Shown: piece after piece, positions 40,325 through 50,271 of the stretch
Layout: each line of letters starts with the position of its first letter
Position numbering within the stretch: the stretch's first letter is position 1
Source of the DNA: Flavobacteriales bacterium UBA6770
GTDB taxonomy: Bacteria; Bacteroidota; Bacteroidia; Flavobacteriales_G; Salibacteraceae
DNA: 64,000 nt
Assembly (NCBI GenBank): GCA_905181875.1
Contig: CAJIZH010000003.1
Coordinates: 1-64,000 of the forward strand
Direction: 5' to 3'
Notes under the pieces: generated by a model
Databases searched by the model: none
Told to the model about the DNA's origin: nothing
Seen by the model: the letters and a program-made list of their open reading frames with translations, nothing else
Position numbers and translations under genes: made by a program

Positions 40325-40403
40325 TACTAATATATGTTAAGCTTTATACAAATTTGGGGCTTTTTGACCTACACCTATCGTTATTATTCACCTATAAAAT
40401 GGT

Positions 40404-40411
40404 TACTTTTG
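40404..40411 (+). promoter_or_regulatory. Bacteroidota -7 promoter box before rsfS
   Basis: tacttttg is an exact match to the TAnnTTTG -7 consensus, 17 bases before the ATG of rsfS at 40428. A good TTTG at the -33 distance is not evident. It is probably the promoter of the rsfS-ftsH-DUF2007-cdsA-psd run. Confidence 0.55.
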
Positions 40412-40427
40412 CACACTATAATTTTTC

Positions 40428-40805
40428 ATGGAAACAACAACTGAAATATCCGATTCAAGAAGACTAGCAAATTCAATTCTTAAAGGTTTAATAGACAAAA
40501 AAGGGATTGATATAATTGAATTAGACTTACGTAAAGTCGAAAGTGCAGTTTGCGAATATTTTATAATCTGTTCTGGGGGCTCCGATCGGCAGGTCAATGC
40601 TTTGGCAAATGCAGTAAAAGATATTGTAATTGAGGAAGAGAGCGAAAAGCCTTGGCACATTGAAGGAATGGACAATTGCAGTTGGGTGTTATTAGATTAT
40701 GCTAACGTAGTGGTTCACATTTTTCAAGAAGAAACACGAGAATTTTACAAATTAGAAGAACTTTGGGCTGATGCAACTGTCAGGTCTATTGAAATAATTG
40801 ACTAA
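40428..40805 (+). CDS. rsfS: Ribosome silencing factor
   Basis: A 125-residue RsfS/Iojap protein. It binds ribosomal protein uL14 on the large subunit and blocks subunit joining when growth slows. Family motifs: EYFIICSGGSDRQVNALA at 43-60, PWHIEG at 75-80, DYANVVVHIF at 90-99 and FYKLEELWAD at 106-115. It is followed 8 bases later by ftsH, a pairing that is very common in Bacteroidota. Confidence 0.96.
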   Translation: METTTEISDSRRLANSILKGLIDKKGIDIIELDLRKVESAVCEYFIICSGGSDRQVNALANAVKDIVIEEESEKPWHIEGMDNCSWVLLDYANVVVHIFQEETREFYKLEELWADATVRSIEIID

Positions 40806-40813
40806 TAACAAGA

Positions 40814-42994
40814 ATGTCTGAAAATAAAAAACAAACGGGCCCATCTAAAGGTCCAAAATCATCGAAGAAAGGCGATAAAAAGCCATTTAATTTCTACTGG
40901 ATTTACGCCATTATTGGAGTAGTTCTGCTTTCGCAATTACTTTTCAGTTGGAATGCGTCTTTGCCAGCAATTAGTCCGCAGGAATTTAGATCCATGGTGG
41001 AGCAAAGCGAGGTAAAACAAGTTTTAGTTATTAATAAAGAAACCGCTAGGATTTACCTTAAAAATGATGCTCTTTCAAATTATGAGCAAAAGCTTAAAAA
41101 CACGAACACTGAAGAAGGTACAAATTATGGTCCTCACTTCAAGTTAAATATTGGGTCGCCGGAACGTTTTGATGAAGAACTGGATAACTTTAGCAAGAAA
41201 TATGATTTTAAATATGAGTACCGGACTGAGGAAAATTGGGGACGCGACGCTCTTGGTTGGTTAATTCCAATTGCTGTAATGGTAGCCATTTGGTTATTTA
41301 TAATGCGCCGAATGGGTGGCGGTGCTGGAGGTGCTGGAGGACAAATATTTAATATTGGAAAATCAAAGGCCAGACTTTTCGATGAAAACGATAGCGTTAA
41401 AATAACGTTTGACGACGTAGCTGGTCAAGAAGAAGCAAAAGAAGAGGTTAAAGAAATTGTTGATTTCCTTAAAAACCCAAAGCGATATACTGACTTAGGT
41501 GCAAGAATACCTAAAGGTGCTTTATTGATAGGTTCGCCTGGTACTGGAAAAACACTGCTAGCAAAAGCCGTTGCTGGAGAAGCCCAAGTTCCATTCTTCT
41601 CATTATCGGGATCTGATTTCGTAGAAATGTTTGTAGGAGTTGGAGCATCTCGTGTGCGGGACTTATTCAAACAAGCCAAAGAAAAAGCACCAAGTATCAT
41701 TTTCATAGATGAAATCGATGCCGTTGGTCGTGCTCGAGGAAAAAATTCAATGCAAGGCTCAAATGATGAGCGAGAAAACACACTAAACCAGTTGCTTACG
41801 GAAATGGATGGTTTCGGAAATAATTCCGGTGTAATCATTCTTGCAGCTACTAACCGTGCTGATGTGTTAGACAAAGCACTATTGCGTCCCGGTCGATTTG
41901 ATCGCCAAATCATGGTTGATATGCCTGATTTACACGGAAGAAAAGCTATTTTTAATGTGCATTTAAAGCCACTTAAAAAAGATGATTCTTTAGATATTGA
42001 TTTATTGTCTCGTCAAACTCCAGGATTTTCTGGAGCAGATATAGCTAACGTTTGTAACGAAGCGGCACTCATCGCGGCTAGAAATAAAAAGAAACAGGTC
42101 ACAAAACAAGACTTTATTGATGCCGTTGATCGTGTAGTTGGCGGTTTAGAGAAGAAAAATAAAATTATTACTCCTACTGAGAAAAAAACAATTGCATACC
42201 ACGAAGCTGGCCATGCAACGGTTAGCTGGTTATTAGAACATGCTCACCCACTTGTTAAAGTGACAATTGTGCCACGTGGTCAATCTTTAGGAGCAGCCTG
42301 GTATTTGCCAGAAGAACGTCAAATTACTACTGAAGAGCAATTGAATCACGATATATGTGCGGCGCTTGGCGGAAGAGCAGCTGAAGAAATTGTATTTGGA
42401 AAAATTTCAACTGGTGCTTTAAGTGATCTTGAGAAAGTAACTAAGCAAGTTTATGGAATGATTGTTTATTACGGTCTTAACCCTAAAATTGGTAATGTAT
42501 CCTATTATGATTCTTCAGGTCAAAACGAATATTCATTTCAAAAACCTTACTCTGAAAGCACTGCTCAACTTATTGATGAAGAAGTTAGTAAGTATATTGA
42601 AAAGGCATATCAAGATACGTTGATACTTCTTAAAGCAAGCCGAGAAAAACTAAATGCTCTGGCTGAACAGCTTCTTGATAAAGAAGTGATTTTTAAAGAG
42701 GACATGGAAACAATTTTTGGTAAAAGAACATTTGACCGTGATATTGAGCGTGAACAAGAAGAAAAAGACATAGACGAACGCAGATCAAAAGAAGCGGAAG
42801 AACGTAAAGAAAGGAAACAAAATGCGGCGGCAGAAAAGGAAAATGGAATTCCTAATGAAAAATCCACCAATAAGCCCAAAGTTTCAACCAAGGATGTAAT
42901 TAAGAAAACAGTAGAAAATGGAAAAGCTTCAGAAAACGTTGAAAACAATTCTGCAACTTCCGAAAATGTAACTGCTCCCAAAAAAAAGGTTTAA
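40814..42994 (+). CDS. ftsH: ATP-dependent zinc metalloprotease FtsH
   Basis: A 726-residue membrane-anchored AAA+ protease that degrades misfolded and regulatory membrane or cytosolic proteins. There are two membrane segments near 27-48 and 146-164 with a periplasmic domain between. The [10 protein letters not shown] linker is followed by the AAA core with Walker A GSPGTGKT at 240-247, Walker [12 protein letters not shown] and the second-region arginines (RPGRFDRQ). The zinc site HEAGH is at 463-467. The C-terminal 85 residues are a charged, low-complexity tail ([20 protein letters not shown], then KKKV), longer than in E. coli. Confidence 0.97.
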   Translation: MSENKKQTGPSKGPKSSKKGDKKPFNFYWIYAIIGVVLLSQLLFSWNASLPAISPQEFRSMVEQSEVKQVLVINKETARIYLKNDALSNYEQKLKNTNTEEGTNYGPHFKLNIGSPERFDEELDNFSKKYDFKYEYRTEENWGRDALGWLIPIAVMVAIWLFIMRRMGGGAGGAGGQIFNIGKSKARLFDENDSVKITFDDVAGQEEAKEEVKEIVDFLKNPKRYTDLGARIPKGALLIGSPGTGKTLLAKAVAGEAQVPFFSLSGSDFVEMFVGVGASRVRDLFKQAKEKAPSIIFIDEIDAVGRARGKNSMQGSNDERENTLNQLLTEMDGFGNNSGVIILAATNRADVLDKALLRPGRFDRQIMVDMPDLHGRKAIFNVHLKPLKKDDSLDIDLLSRQTPGFSGADIANVCNEAALIAARNKKKQVTKQDFIDAVDRVVGGLEKKNKIITPTEKKTIAYHEAGHATVSWLLEHAHPLVKVTIVPRGQSLGAAWYLPEERQITTEEQLNHDICAALGGRAAEEIVFGKISTGALSDLEKVTKQVYGMIVYYGLNPKIGNVSYYDSSGQNEYSFQKPYSESTAQLIDEEVSKYIEKAYQDTLILLKASREKLNALAEQLLDKEVIFKEDMETIFGKRTFDRDIEREQEEKDIDERRSKEAEERKERKQNAAAEKENGIPNEKSTNKPKVSTKDVIKKTVENGKASENVENNSATSENVTAPKKKV

Positions 42995-43014
42995 CTACAT
43001 TTGAACCTTAGCCT

Positions 43015-43236
43015 ATGGAAGTAAATTGGACTAAGGTATTTACCACGAATCAATCAATGCAAGCGGAATTGATAAAAGCACGACTTGCAGAAGATGACAT
43101 CCAAGTCGCTTTTGTAAGTAAACAAGACTCTATGCATTTACATCTTAATATGCAATTTGGAGTAGAAGTGTTTGTGCCCAAAGACAATGCTTTCAAGGCT
43201 GTTCAAATCATAACTAAGATGGTCCTTAATGAGTGA
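43015..43236 (+). CDS. DUF2007 domain protein
   Basis: A 73-residue protein of the DUF2007 (putative signal-transducing) family: WTKVFTTNQSMQAELIKARL, then an FGVEVFVPKDNAFKAVQII ending. The fold is a small alpha-beta unit resembling the ACT/PII class, and its function is unproven. It follows ftsH by 20 bases and its end overlaps the start of cdsA by 8 bases, so it is part of the same operon. Confidence 0.85.
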   Translation: MEVNWTKVFTTNQSMQAELIKARLAEDDIQVAFVSKQDSMHLHLNMQFGVEVFVPKDNAFKAVQIITKMVLNE

Positions 43237-44056
43237 TCTTAAACAAAGGCTCTCTACAGGATCAATATTCATTGTTGTTCTATTCGGATCTACAATTGTT
43301 AGCCCGTATACTTACGCTTGTATTTTTCTACTAGCCAGCACATTAGGGCAAATTGAATTTTATCGCCTCATAAAAAAATCAGGAGGAAACCCACAGACTA
43401 TCACAGGTGTGATTGGTGGGATTTTGTTGTTTACCACTAATTTTCTATTTGTTCAAAGTTCGTTTGATAATATTAGCATTCTGGTTTACAATATGCCATT
43501 ACTATTTTTGGTCTTTTTAATTGAGCTTTTCCGTAAAAATAAAAATCCATTTATCAATATTTCTTATACCATTATTGGAATAATTTATATAGCGTTACCC
43601 TTCTCTTTGTTGAATTATTTAATGATTGACCCAAGGTATTATCCTAGTTATGAATTCTACCCTCATATTACAGCCGGGGTACTTTTCTGTATGTGGGCAA
43701 ACGATAGTTGGGCATATTTAATAGGTAAGAAGTTTGGGAAAACTAAACTTTTTGAAAGTGTTTCACCAAAAAAAACTTGGGAGGGCTTTTTAGGAGGAAT
43801 TTTCTTTTGTGTCGGATTTGCAATACTTATAAGTTTTATTGCCACCGCTCTTTCTTTGGTTGACTGGATAGTCATGGGATTTATAATATCTATTGCAGGC
43901 ACAGCAGGCGATCTCATTGAATCAAAACTAAAAAGAAGTTTAAATCTAAAGGACTCTGGAAACATATTACCAGGTCATGGTGGAATTCTAGATCGTTTTG
44001 ATGCCCTTATATTGGCAATTCCGTTTATTATTGTGTACTTATTTATCAGATTCTAG
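43229..44056 (+). CDS. cdsA: Phosphatidate cytidylyltransferase
   Basis: A 275-residue integral membrane enzyme making CDP-diacylglycerol from phosphatidate and CTP, the branch point of phospholipid synthesis. It has about seven hydrophobic segments. The C-terminal CDS signature runs from about 225 to 258 (IESKLKRSLNLKDSGN, then PGHGGILDRFDA). WANDSWAYLIGKKFGKTKL and SPKKTWEGFLGG are the other conserved blocks. It sits between DUF2007 (overlap) and psd. Confidence 0.95.
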   Translation: MSDLKQRLSTGSIFIVVLFGSTIVSPYTYACIFLLASTLGQIEFYRLIKKSGGNPQTITGVIGGILLFTTNFLFVQSSFDNISILVYNMPLLFLVFLIELFRKNKNPFINISYTIIGIIYIALPFSLLNYLMIDPRYYPSYEFYPHITAGVLFCMWANDSWAYLIGKKFGKTKLFESVSPKKTWEGFLGGIFFCVGFAILISFIATALSLVDWIVMGFIISIAGTAGDLIESKLKRSLNLKDSGNILPGHGGILDRFDALILAIPFIIVYLFIRF

Positions 44057-44066
44057 ATTAGTTTTT

Positions 44067-44720
44067 ATGACACTACACCGAGAAGGCTCAAAAATCATGA
44101 TATTTACCTTTATTGGTTTATTGGTTTTTAATCTAGCACTAACTCCATTCCTATCTGAAAACCCAATAGCAAGGGGAGTAATTGGATCTTTCTCTCTTTT
44201 TATATTTGTGGTAGTAGTTCAGTTTTTCAGAGTACCTAATCGTAAAATTGAAATAAATGATGGCCAAATAATTAGTCCTGCTGATGGAAAAGTAGTGGTT
44301 ATCGAAAGAGTCTTTGAAGATGAATTTTATAAAGAAGAAAGGATTCAAGTATCCATCTTCATGTCTCCGTTTAATGTTCATATTAATTGGGCACCAATAG
44401 CCGGATTAGTCAAATATGCCAAGTATCACCCCGGAAAGTTTCTTGTAGCTTGGCATCCAAAATCTTCTACTGAAAACGAACGTACTACTTTTGTTTTTGA
44501 AAACTCTAAAGGATCTGTTTTAGTGAGACAAATCGCAGGATTCTTAGCTAGAAGAATAGTTTATTTTGTAGAAAAGGATGACCAAATTGGACAATGTGAT
44601 GAATTTGGGTTTATTAAGTTTGGTAGTAGAGTAGATTTATTATTGCCAATAAATGCTAAAATAAAAGTTGATCTGGATCAGAAAGTAATTGGAAAACAGA
44701 CGGTTATCGCTGAGCTGTAG
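44067..44720 (+). CDS. psd: Phosphatidylserine decarboxylase (short type)
   Basis: About 218 residues from the ATG at 44067; a longer reading frame reaches back into cdsA but adds nothing family-like. It decarboxylates phosphatidylserine to phosphatidylethanolamine. The proenzyme cuts itself at Gly 186-Ser 187 (FGSR motif) and the serine becomes the pyruvoyl cofactor. Other motifs: SPADGKVVVIE, MSPFNVHINWAP, NERTTFVFEN and RQIAGFLARRIV. Two N-terminal hydrophobic segments anchor it. It comes 10 bases after cdsA, giving two phospholipid steps in one operon. Confidence 0.95.
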   Translation: MTLHREGSKIMIFTFIGLLVFNLALTPFLSENPIARGVIGSFSLFIFVVVVQFFRVPNRKIEINDGQIISPADGKVVVIERVFEDEFYKEERIQVSIFMSPFNVHINWAPIAGLVKYAKYHPGKFLVAWHPKSSTENERTTFVFENSKGSVLVRQIAGFLARRIVYFVEKDDQIGQCDEFGFIKFGSRVDLLLPINAKIKVDLDQKVIGKQTVIAEL

Positions 44721-44821
44721 TATAGCGCTGTTAAACTATTGTTAAAGCATTTTGAAAACTAGTTTTAAGCTTACAAATTTGAAGAATGTAAGTTGGTGGT
44801 GCATCCATTCAATAAAATCAA

Positions 44822-46330
44822 ATGAATATGAGTTTAAAAAATCTTTCAGTTACGTTTCTAGTATTAATTGCTTTTGGAACAAGCACTATTGCTGCTAAAA
44901 AAGAGAAATCCAGTCCAGCAAAAAAATATCAATTTGAATTTACTATTTCTGACTCAGAGGATAGTTTAGTATTTCTGGCAAACTATTACGGGAAAAAACA
45001 ATATTATTACGATACTGCTTTTGCTTTAGAAAAAGGAAAATTCAAATTTGAAACCGATTCTATTCCAGGTGGAATTTACCTCATCGTTATGCCCGATAAA
45101 TCGCAATACTTTGAAATAGTGGTAAGTGGAAATGAAACTCGCGTGACATTAAGCACGACTCGAGCTAATATGGTTGCTGATATGAAAGTATCGGAGTCTG
45201 AAGAAAACAAATTATTCTACGAATTTCAGCAGGAAATGAACACAAAAGGTGAACAAGCTGCTCCGATTCAAAAAAGAATAGAAATTTTAAAAGCAGATAC
45301 CTTAAATCCAAAACTCGACGAAATCAAAGCCGAGCAAACAAAATTAGAAACGATAAACAAAGAAGTAAATGAATATAAAAAGCAATTTATAGAGGCTCAC
45401 GAAGGAACCTTTACATCAAAAATTTTCTTGACTTCTCAAGAACCAGATGTCCCCGTATCTCCTGAGTTACCAGCTGGAGCTAATGTTGATTTATGGAAAT
45501 TCCAAGAATATAAAAGACAATATTTAGAAAATGTTGATTTTACTGACGAACGATTACTTCGGTCTCCAGTCTTTGCTAAAAAATTGGAATATTACATGAC
45601 TAAATTAGTTGTTCAAATGCCCGACTCTATTAATAAAGCAGCTGATGAATTAGTTGAACGCGCTAGACCGAGCAAGGAAATGTTTAAATACGTAGTACAC
45701 TGGAATACAAATTTTTACGAGCGATCTAAGATCATGGGAATGGATGGTGTATTTGTGCACATGTCTGATAATTATTACACAAAAAAACAAGCTCATTGGG
45801 TTGATAGTGCTGGTCTTGCAAAAATAAATGAGAGAGCTTCAACTTTACGCCCTTTGCTACTAGGTAAAGTGGCTTCAAACATTATCTTACCTGACACTAC
45901 TGGTAAATGGCATGACTTATTGAAATTACCAGCAGAGTATACTATTCTCTATTTCTGGAGCCCTACTTGTGGTCATTGTAAAAAATCCACCCCTAAATTG
46001 GAGAAGTTTTACCAAAATTATAAATCCAAGGGTATTCAAGTTTTTGGTGTTTGTACAGAATTAGATATTGCAGGAATGAAAACATTTGTAAAGACAAACA
46101 AGCTTACATTCATAAACGTTTCAGATACCCCAGAAATCAATAAAAATGCTTACGATTATTTAGATAAAACAACCATTAATAGCCTGAATTTCAGGACAAT
46201 ATATGACATATATTCTACTCCGCAAGTATACGTTTTGGATAAGGATAAGAAAATTATTGCTAAGAAATTAGGCGTTGAACAGTTGGCAGATTTTATAGAT
46301 AATCACTCAAAGGAAAAATCCACTAATTAA
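44822..46330 (+). CDS. Secreted TlpA-like thioredoxin-fold protein (DUF5106 type)
   Basis: A 502-residue exported protein. After a signal peptide (LSVTFLVLIAFGTSTIAA) comes a DUF4369-like beta domain at about 35-130, then a helical middle part of the DUF5106 kind (YKRQYLENVDFTDERLLRSP) and a C-terminal AhpC/TSA-thioredoxin domain from about 355. Its redox motif is CGHC at 383-386 in YFWSPTCGHCKKSTPKLEKF. Such proteins reduce or exchange disulphides in periplasmic partners. An ATG two codons in (MSLKN) is an equally good start. It converges with the next gene, overlapping by 4 bases. Confidence 0.88.
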   Translation: MNMSLKNLSVTFLVLIAFGTSTIAAKKEKSSPAKKYQFEFTISDSEDSLVFLANYYGKKQYYYDTAFALEKGKFKFETDSIPGGIYLIVMPDKSQYFEIVVSGNETRVTLSTTRANMVADMKVSESEENKLFYEFQQEMNTKGEQAAPIQKRIEILKADTLNPKLDEIKAEQTKLETINKEVNEYKKQFIEAHEGTFTSKIFLTSQEPDVPVSPELPAGANVDLWKFQEYKRQYLENVDFTDERLLRSPVFAKKLEYYMTKLVVQMPDSINKAADELVERARPSKEMFKYVVHWNTNFYERSKIMGMDGVFVHMSDNYYTKKQAHWVDSAGLAKINERASTLRPLLLGKVASNIILPDTTGKWHDLLKLPAEYTILYFWSPTCGHCKKSTPKLEKFYQNYKSKGIQVFGVCTELDIAGMKTFVKTNKLTFINVSDTPEINKNAYDYLDKTTINSLNFRTIYDIYSTPQVYVLDKDKKIIAKKLGVEQLADFIDNHSKEKSTN

Positions 46331-47010
46331 TAAACTACTCTTAGGGCTTTTATGTCACTGGAAAATTGTTCCCAGCCAGCAAATTCGCCATCTTGATCAT
46401 AATATTCCATTTCTAGAACCAAACAATTTGGTTCTCCATCAATAAAATAAATACTATCGTTTGATGCTGCTTGATAAACAAATATCAAACCTGGATCAAA
46501 TTGCTTTATTCTGCTGCAATTATAGTTCTTACTGTATAATCGCTTTTCCCCAACACTAACATTCAAGGAAAGCATTATGCCATTATTTCGGCTATCTAAA
46601 TTATTTGAATCCAATTGCCTATTCCAATCCTTTACCGTGTCTAAATCAAAGGTTATGGTGCGGTGGTCGATACGAGTAAGTTCTTCAGGGACACCAAATC
46701 GTTCTTCAAAAGCAGATGTAGTTAAACACTCTCTATCATCTATTCCATCATCATAGCAAACTGAGTCTGGAGTTTTTGTTAAAGAAAGCATTGAATGGTC
46801 GTTACAATACAGTTCGTATTCCTGATTTTTGTTAACCATATTCTCATAAAAATAACGCGTATAACAAGCCTTTTTTGAGAGATAAAATTCTTGTGGCCAT
46901 TCATTCTTAGGCTTGTCTGGAGCTGTTTCACAACTAACAAAAAAAATAGACAACCCTAAGACTAAACCTTTACCAACTTTTGTCAAACTTTTTAAAACAT
47001 AAACGTTCAT
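46327..47010 (-). CDS. Hypothetical lipoprotein
   Basis: A 227-residue protein I do not recognise. The N-terminus has a lipoprotein-like signal (GLVLGLSIFFVSC, Cys at about 27). The mature part has six or more cysteines (KKACYTRYFY, ELYCNDHS, SVCYDD, RECLTT, YNCSRIK, EPNCLVLEMEYYD), unusually many for a lipoprotein here, so disulphides are likely in the periplasm or outside. It lies tail to tail with the thioredoxin-like gene, which could act on such disulphides, though this is only suggestive. Confidence 0.65.
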   Translation of the reverse strand: MNVYVLKSLTKVGKGLVLGLSIFFVSCETAPDKPKNEWPQEFYLSKKACYTRYFYENMVNKNQEYELYCNDHSMLSLTKTPDSVCYDDGIDDRECLTTSAFEERFGVPEELTRIDHRTITFDLDTVKDWNRQLDSNNLDSRNNGIMLSLNVSVGEKRLYSKNYNCSRIKQFDPGLIFVYQAASNDSIYFIDGEPNCLVLEMEYYDQDGEFAGWEQFSSDIKALRVVY

Positions 47011-47423
47011 CCTTCCTTTTATTTTTTTCGCTAAGGTAGAATTTCAGACAGCAAATTCAAACGGAAAAAAAACGCAAAGAATTTTTTTTAATAACACCTT
47101 GGCTTCACCTTTACTTTCCGAAAACCCAAAGAAACCAATTTATACTCTGGGGAAATCGCTTCAGAATCACTCAATTTTAAAGGAAAGTTATTCCATATAT
47201 TCCCAAGGAAGATGGAAAGTAGAACTTAGCACTAATGACAAAACATAAGTAAAAACACTATTTGCAGTATTCAGTTCTATTTCTTAAACTCAACTATTAG
47301 TTTATCCATAGATAATAGTCCGTTTGTTACATTTGTTTGTGTGACTATTATCTGGCTATTTACATAAATTGAAAAGTCAATCCAGATTATTCATTTAATA
47401 TCGATTACTAGTTTAAAGGCATT
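47011..47423. other. Intergenic region, no gene seen
   Basis: About 410 AT-rich bases between two divergent genes (a lipoprotein on minus, a molybdoenzyme on plus). It should hold both promoters. I find no exact TAnnTTTG box, no hairpin terminator and no decayed coding sequence that I can name. Confidence 0.4.
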
Positions 47424-49733
47424 ATGACGAAAAGTAATTTAAATAAGAGGTTTGTTACCGCTGTACCTGCTGATAAATTTGGAAAAATCAGATTGACAGG
47501 GAAGAAGAATTATGCAGCTGGAATGCCTGCTGTTATTTCTTCACTAAAACATTTGAAGCGAGAAGTCGGCCTCTTTAAAGGAATAAAAGTGCTGAGCCGA
47601 ATGAACAAAAAAAATGGCTTTGACTGTCCTGGATGTGCTTGGCCTGATCCTGATGGTAAACGATCAACCCTTGGAGAATATTGCGAAAATGGAGTAAAAG
47701 CAATTGCAGAAGAAATTACGGTGAGACGAGTCGATGCCGAATTCTTCAGGAAAAACAACATTGAAGAACTCAGCAAACAGTCCGATTTTTGGATTGGTAA
47801 GCAAGGTCGAATTACTGAACCCATGATTTTAGAAGTTGGCTCCAAAAACTTCAAGCCTATTTCATGGGACGCTGCATTCAATAAAATCGGAAATCAACTC
47901 AAATCTCTCAATAGTCCCGATGAAGCTGTCTTTTACACATCTGGCAGAACAAGCAATGAAGCGGCCTATATGTATCAACTTTTTGCGCGTCAAATTGGTA
48001 CAAATAACCTACCCGATTGCTCAAATATGTGCCATGAATCCAGCGGAATTGGTTTGGGTGAAACGGTCGGAATTGGCAAAGGATCCGTTAAACTAGAAGA
48101 TTTGCATGAGGCTGAAGTAATTATTGTTATGGGCCAAAATCCAGGCACCAATCATCCTAGAATGTTGTCTGCATTGGCAAAGTGCAAAACAAACGGAGGA
48201 ACAGTTGTCAGTATTAATCCAATACCCGAGGCAGGTAATGAAGCTTTTGCAGATCCACAAGACCCAGTCTCAATGATTAGAGGCGGCGAAAAATTAACGG
48301 ATTTGTACTTACAGGTTAAAATAAATGGAGATGTAGCCGTATTAAAGGCCGCCTGCATGCTTATGCTAGAAGCCGAAAAAACCAATCCAGGAACTGTATT
48401 TGATCTAGATTTTATTGAAAAAAATTGCGACGGATACGAAATATTAATTGCTGACTTAGAAACAACTAGCTATGAGGATTGCATCAAACAAAGTGGTGTT
48501 CAAGAAAGCCAAGTAAGGCAATTTGCAGACTTACTTATTAAGAATAAAAAAATCATTATCTGTTGGGCAATGGGAATTACTCAACACAAGAATGGTGTTG
48601 AAAATGTTCGTGAAATTGTAAATACGTTACTTCTTAAAGGAAGTATTGGAAAACCAGGTGCAGGAACTTGCCCAGCTCGTGGACACAGTAATGTACAGGG
48701 TGATAGAACTATGGGGATTTGGGAGAAACCTAAAGCTGCATTTCTAGAAAGTTTAGACAGTCATTTCGGAATCAACACGCCTAAAGAGCATGGTTATGAC
48801 GTTGTCGACTGTATTGAGGCTATGCACAGCAACAAAGTGAAAATCTTTATGGCTATGGGAGGCAACTTCGTTTCTGCAACTCCCGATACAGAATATACCG
48901 CTGAGGCTATTCAGAAATGTGAATTAACTGTGCATGTTTCCACCAAGTTGAACCGATCACATCTTATTCCAGGTGTTGAATCCATCATACTGCCTTGCAT
49001 TTCAAGAACTGAAAGTGATACACAAGAGAGCGGTTTACAGTTTATTTCTGTAGAAAATTCAATGGGGATAGTACACAGAAGTACCGGGAAATTTCCTCCA
49101 GCATCTAACAATCTAAAAAGTGAGCCAGCCATTATTGCAGGAGTTGCCAATTCTACTTTTGGTGAGAATTCGCCTGTTAACTGGTCTGAGATGGTCGTTA
49201 ATTATGATACGGTAAGAAATCATATTGAAGCAACAATAGTTGGGTTTGACGATTATAACAGAAGAGTGAGACAATCGGGTGGGTTTTATTTACCCAATGG
49301 GGCTCGCGAAGGTCAATTTAAAACTGCTACGGATAAGGCTAGGTTTACCATTAACCCGCTACCCGATCAAAAAGTGAAAGATGGTAACTTAATTATGATG
49401 ACCATTCGATCGCATGACCAATATAATACAACGATATACGGAATGGATGACCGCTATCGAGGGGTATTTAATGAAAGGCGTGTAGTTTTTATCCATCCAG
49501 AAGACATGAAAAATTTGGGTTTGGCGAAACTTGATATCGTCAATCTTAAAAGTCATTTTATGGGTGAAGTTCGAGAAGCATTCAATTTTAAAATTATTCC
49601 TTATGATATAGCTCGAGGCTGTGTGGCAACCTACTTTCCCGAGACAAATGTACTTGTACCTTTAAAGAGCTTTGCTAATAAAAGTCAAACTCCAGTTTCT
49701 AAGTTTGTTGAAATAGAAATCAGTAAGGTTTAG
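47424..49733 (+). CDS. FdhF/YdeP family molybdopterin oxidoreductase
   Basis: A 769-residue enzyme of the formate-dehydrogenase-like YdeP family, which uses a bis-molybdopterin cofactor. Conserved blocks: GFDCPGCAWPDPDG near 70, YTSGRTSNEAAY, and DCSNMCHESSG, whose Cys 203-His 204 pair sits where formate dehydrogenases have their Sec/Cys-His metal ligand. Further blocks are VIIVMGQNPGTNHPRM, GTCPARGHSNVQGDRTMGI and a C-terminal molybdopterin-binding domain (MTIRSHDQYNTTIYGMDDRY). It lacks an obvious 4Fe-4S cluster motif in the canonical N-terminal spacing and has no Tat signal, so it is cytoplasmic. The natural substrate of the family is uncertain. Molybdopterin genes are not in the window. 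Confidence 0.93.
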   Translation: MTKSNLNKRFVTAVPADKFGKIRLTGKKNYAAGMPAVISSLKHLKREVGLFKGIKVLSRMNKKNGFDCPGCAWPDPDGKRSTLGEYCENGVKAIAEEITVRRVDAEFFRKNNIEELSKQSDFWIGKQGRITEPMILEVGSKNFKPISWDAAFNKIGNQLKSLNSPDEAVFYTSGRTSNEAAYMYQLFARQIGTNNLPDCSNMCHESSGIGLGETVGIGKGSVKLEDLHEAEVIIVMGQNPGTNHPRMLSALAKCKTNGGTVVSINPIPEAGNEAFADPQDPVSMIRGGEKLTDLYLQVKINGDVAVLKAACMLMLEAEKTNPGTVFDLDFIEKNCDGYEILIADLETTSYEDCIKQSGVQESQVRQFADLLIKNKKIIICWAMGITQHKNGVENVREIVNTLLLKGSIGKPGAGTCPARGHSNVQGDRTMGIWEKPKAAFLESLDSHFGINTPKEHGYDVVDCIEAMHSNKVKIFMAMGGNFVSATPDTEYTAEAIQKCELTVHVSTKLNRSHLIPGVESIILPCISRTESDTQESGLQFISVENSMGIVHRSTGKFPPASNNLKSEPAIIAGVANSTFGENSPVNWSEMVVNYDTVRNHIEATIVGFDDYNRRVRQSGGFYLPNGAREGQFKTATDKARFTINPLPDQKVKDGNLIMMTIRSHDQYNTTIYGMDDRYRGVFNERRVVFIHPEDMKNLGLAKLDIVNLKSHFMGEVREAFNFKIIPYDIARGCVATYFPETNVLVPLKSFANKSQTPVSKFVEIEISKV

Positions 49734-49794
49734 TTTGAATTACAGTGGTATTATATTAGTGTAATTCAAATAATTAAAGGTTAAATTTACAAGT

Positions 49795-50268
49795 ATGCAT
49801 AGAAAGTCCTTTATTATTTTAAGTCTCTGTTTTATCCTTGGATTTTTGAATGCCTGCAGTGATTCAAACTATGAATCAAAAGAAGAAATCATTGATGTTA
49901 TAGAAGTAATAAATACGAATTTTCCTAATAAAAGAAGTGAGCTGTCGATGCTTATGCGAACGTTATATAATGATACAAAAGCAGAAAAAAAACTACTTAT
50001 AAACAAGGAGCACTCTTCTGTTGATTGGATATCAAAATATGGTAATTTGCTTACTGCAAAACAAACTGATGATTCTAATAATGGCGAAGTGTTTGACAAC
50101 TTTGGAAATTCTTTTCTTAGCCTACTTAAAGCATATCAAAACACTACTAAAAACAACAGAATTTCAAATTACAATCTGCTGATAACCACTTGCATGAATT
50201 GCCACCAAGCATACTGCATAGGACCTATTTTAGTTATCAAAAAGCTACCAATAACCAACAAAAAATAA
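49795..50268 (+). CDS. Small lipoprotein with a c-type haem motif
   Basis: A 157-residue lipoprotein: signal IILSLCFILGFLNAC with the lipid cysteine at about 22, then a helical body. The only motif is CMNCH at 133-137 (TTCMNCHQAYC), a canonical CxxCH for covalent haem binding, with another cysteine soon after. The helical body with the haem motif near the C-terminus resembles the cytochrome c prime arrangement. It is probably a single-haem periplasmic electron carrier or a haem-binding sensor. It lies 62 bases after the molybdoenzyme and 3 bases before dtd. Confidence 0.7.
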   Translation: MHRKSFIILSLCFILGFLNACSDSNYESKEEIIDVIEVINTNFPNKRSELSMLMRTLYNDTKAEKKLLINKEHSSVDWISKYGNLLTAKQTDDSNNGEVFDNFGNSFLSLLKAYQNTTKNNRISNYNLLITTCMNCHQAYCIGPILVIKKLPITNKK

Positions 50269-50271
50269 AGT

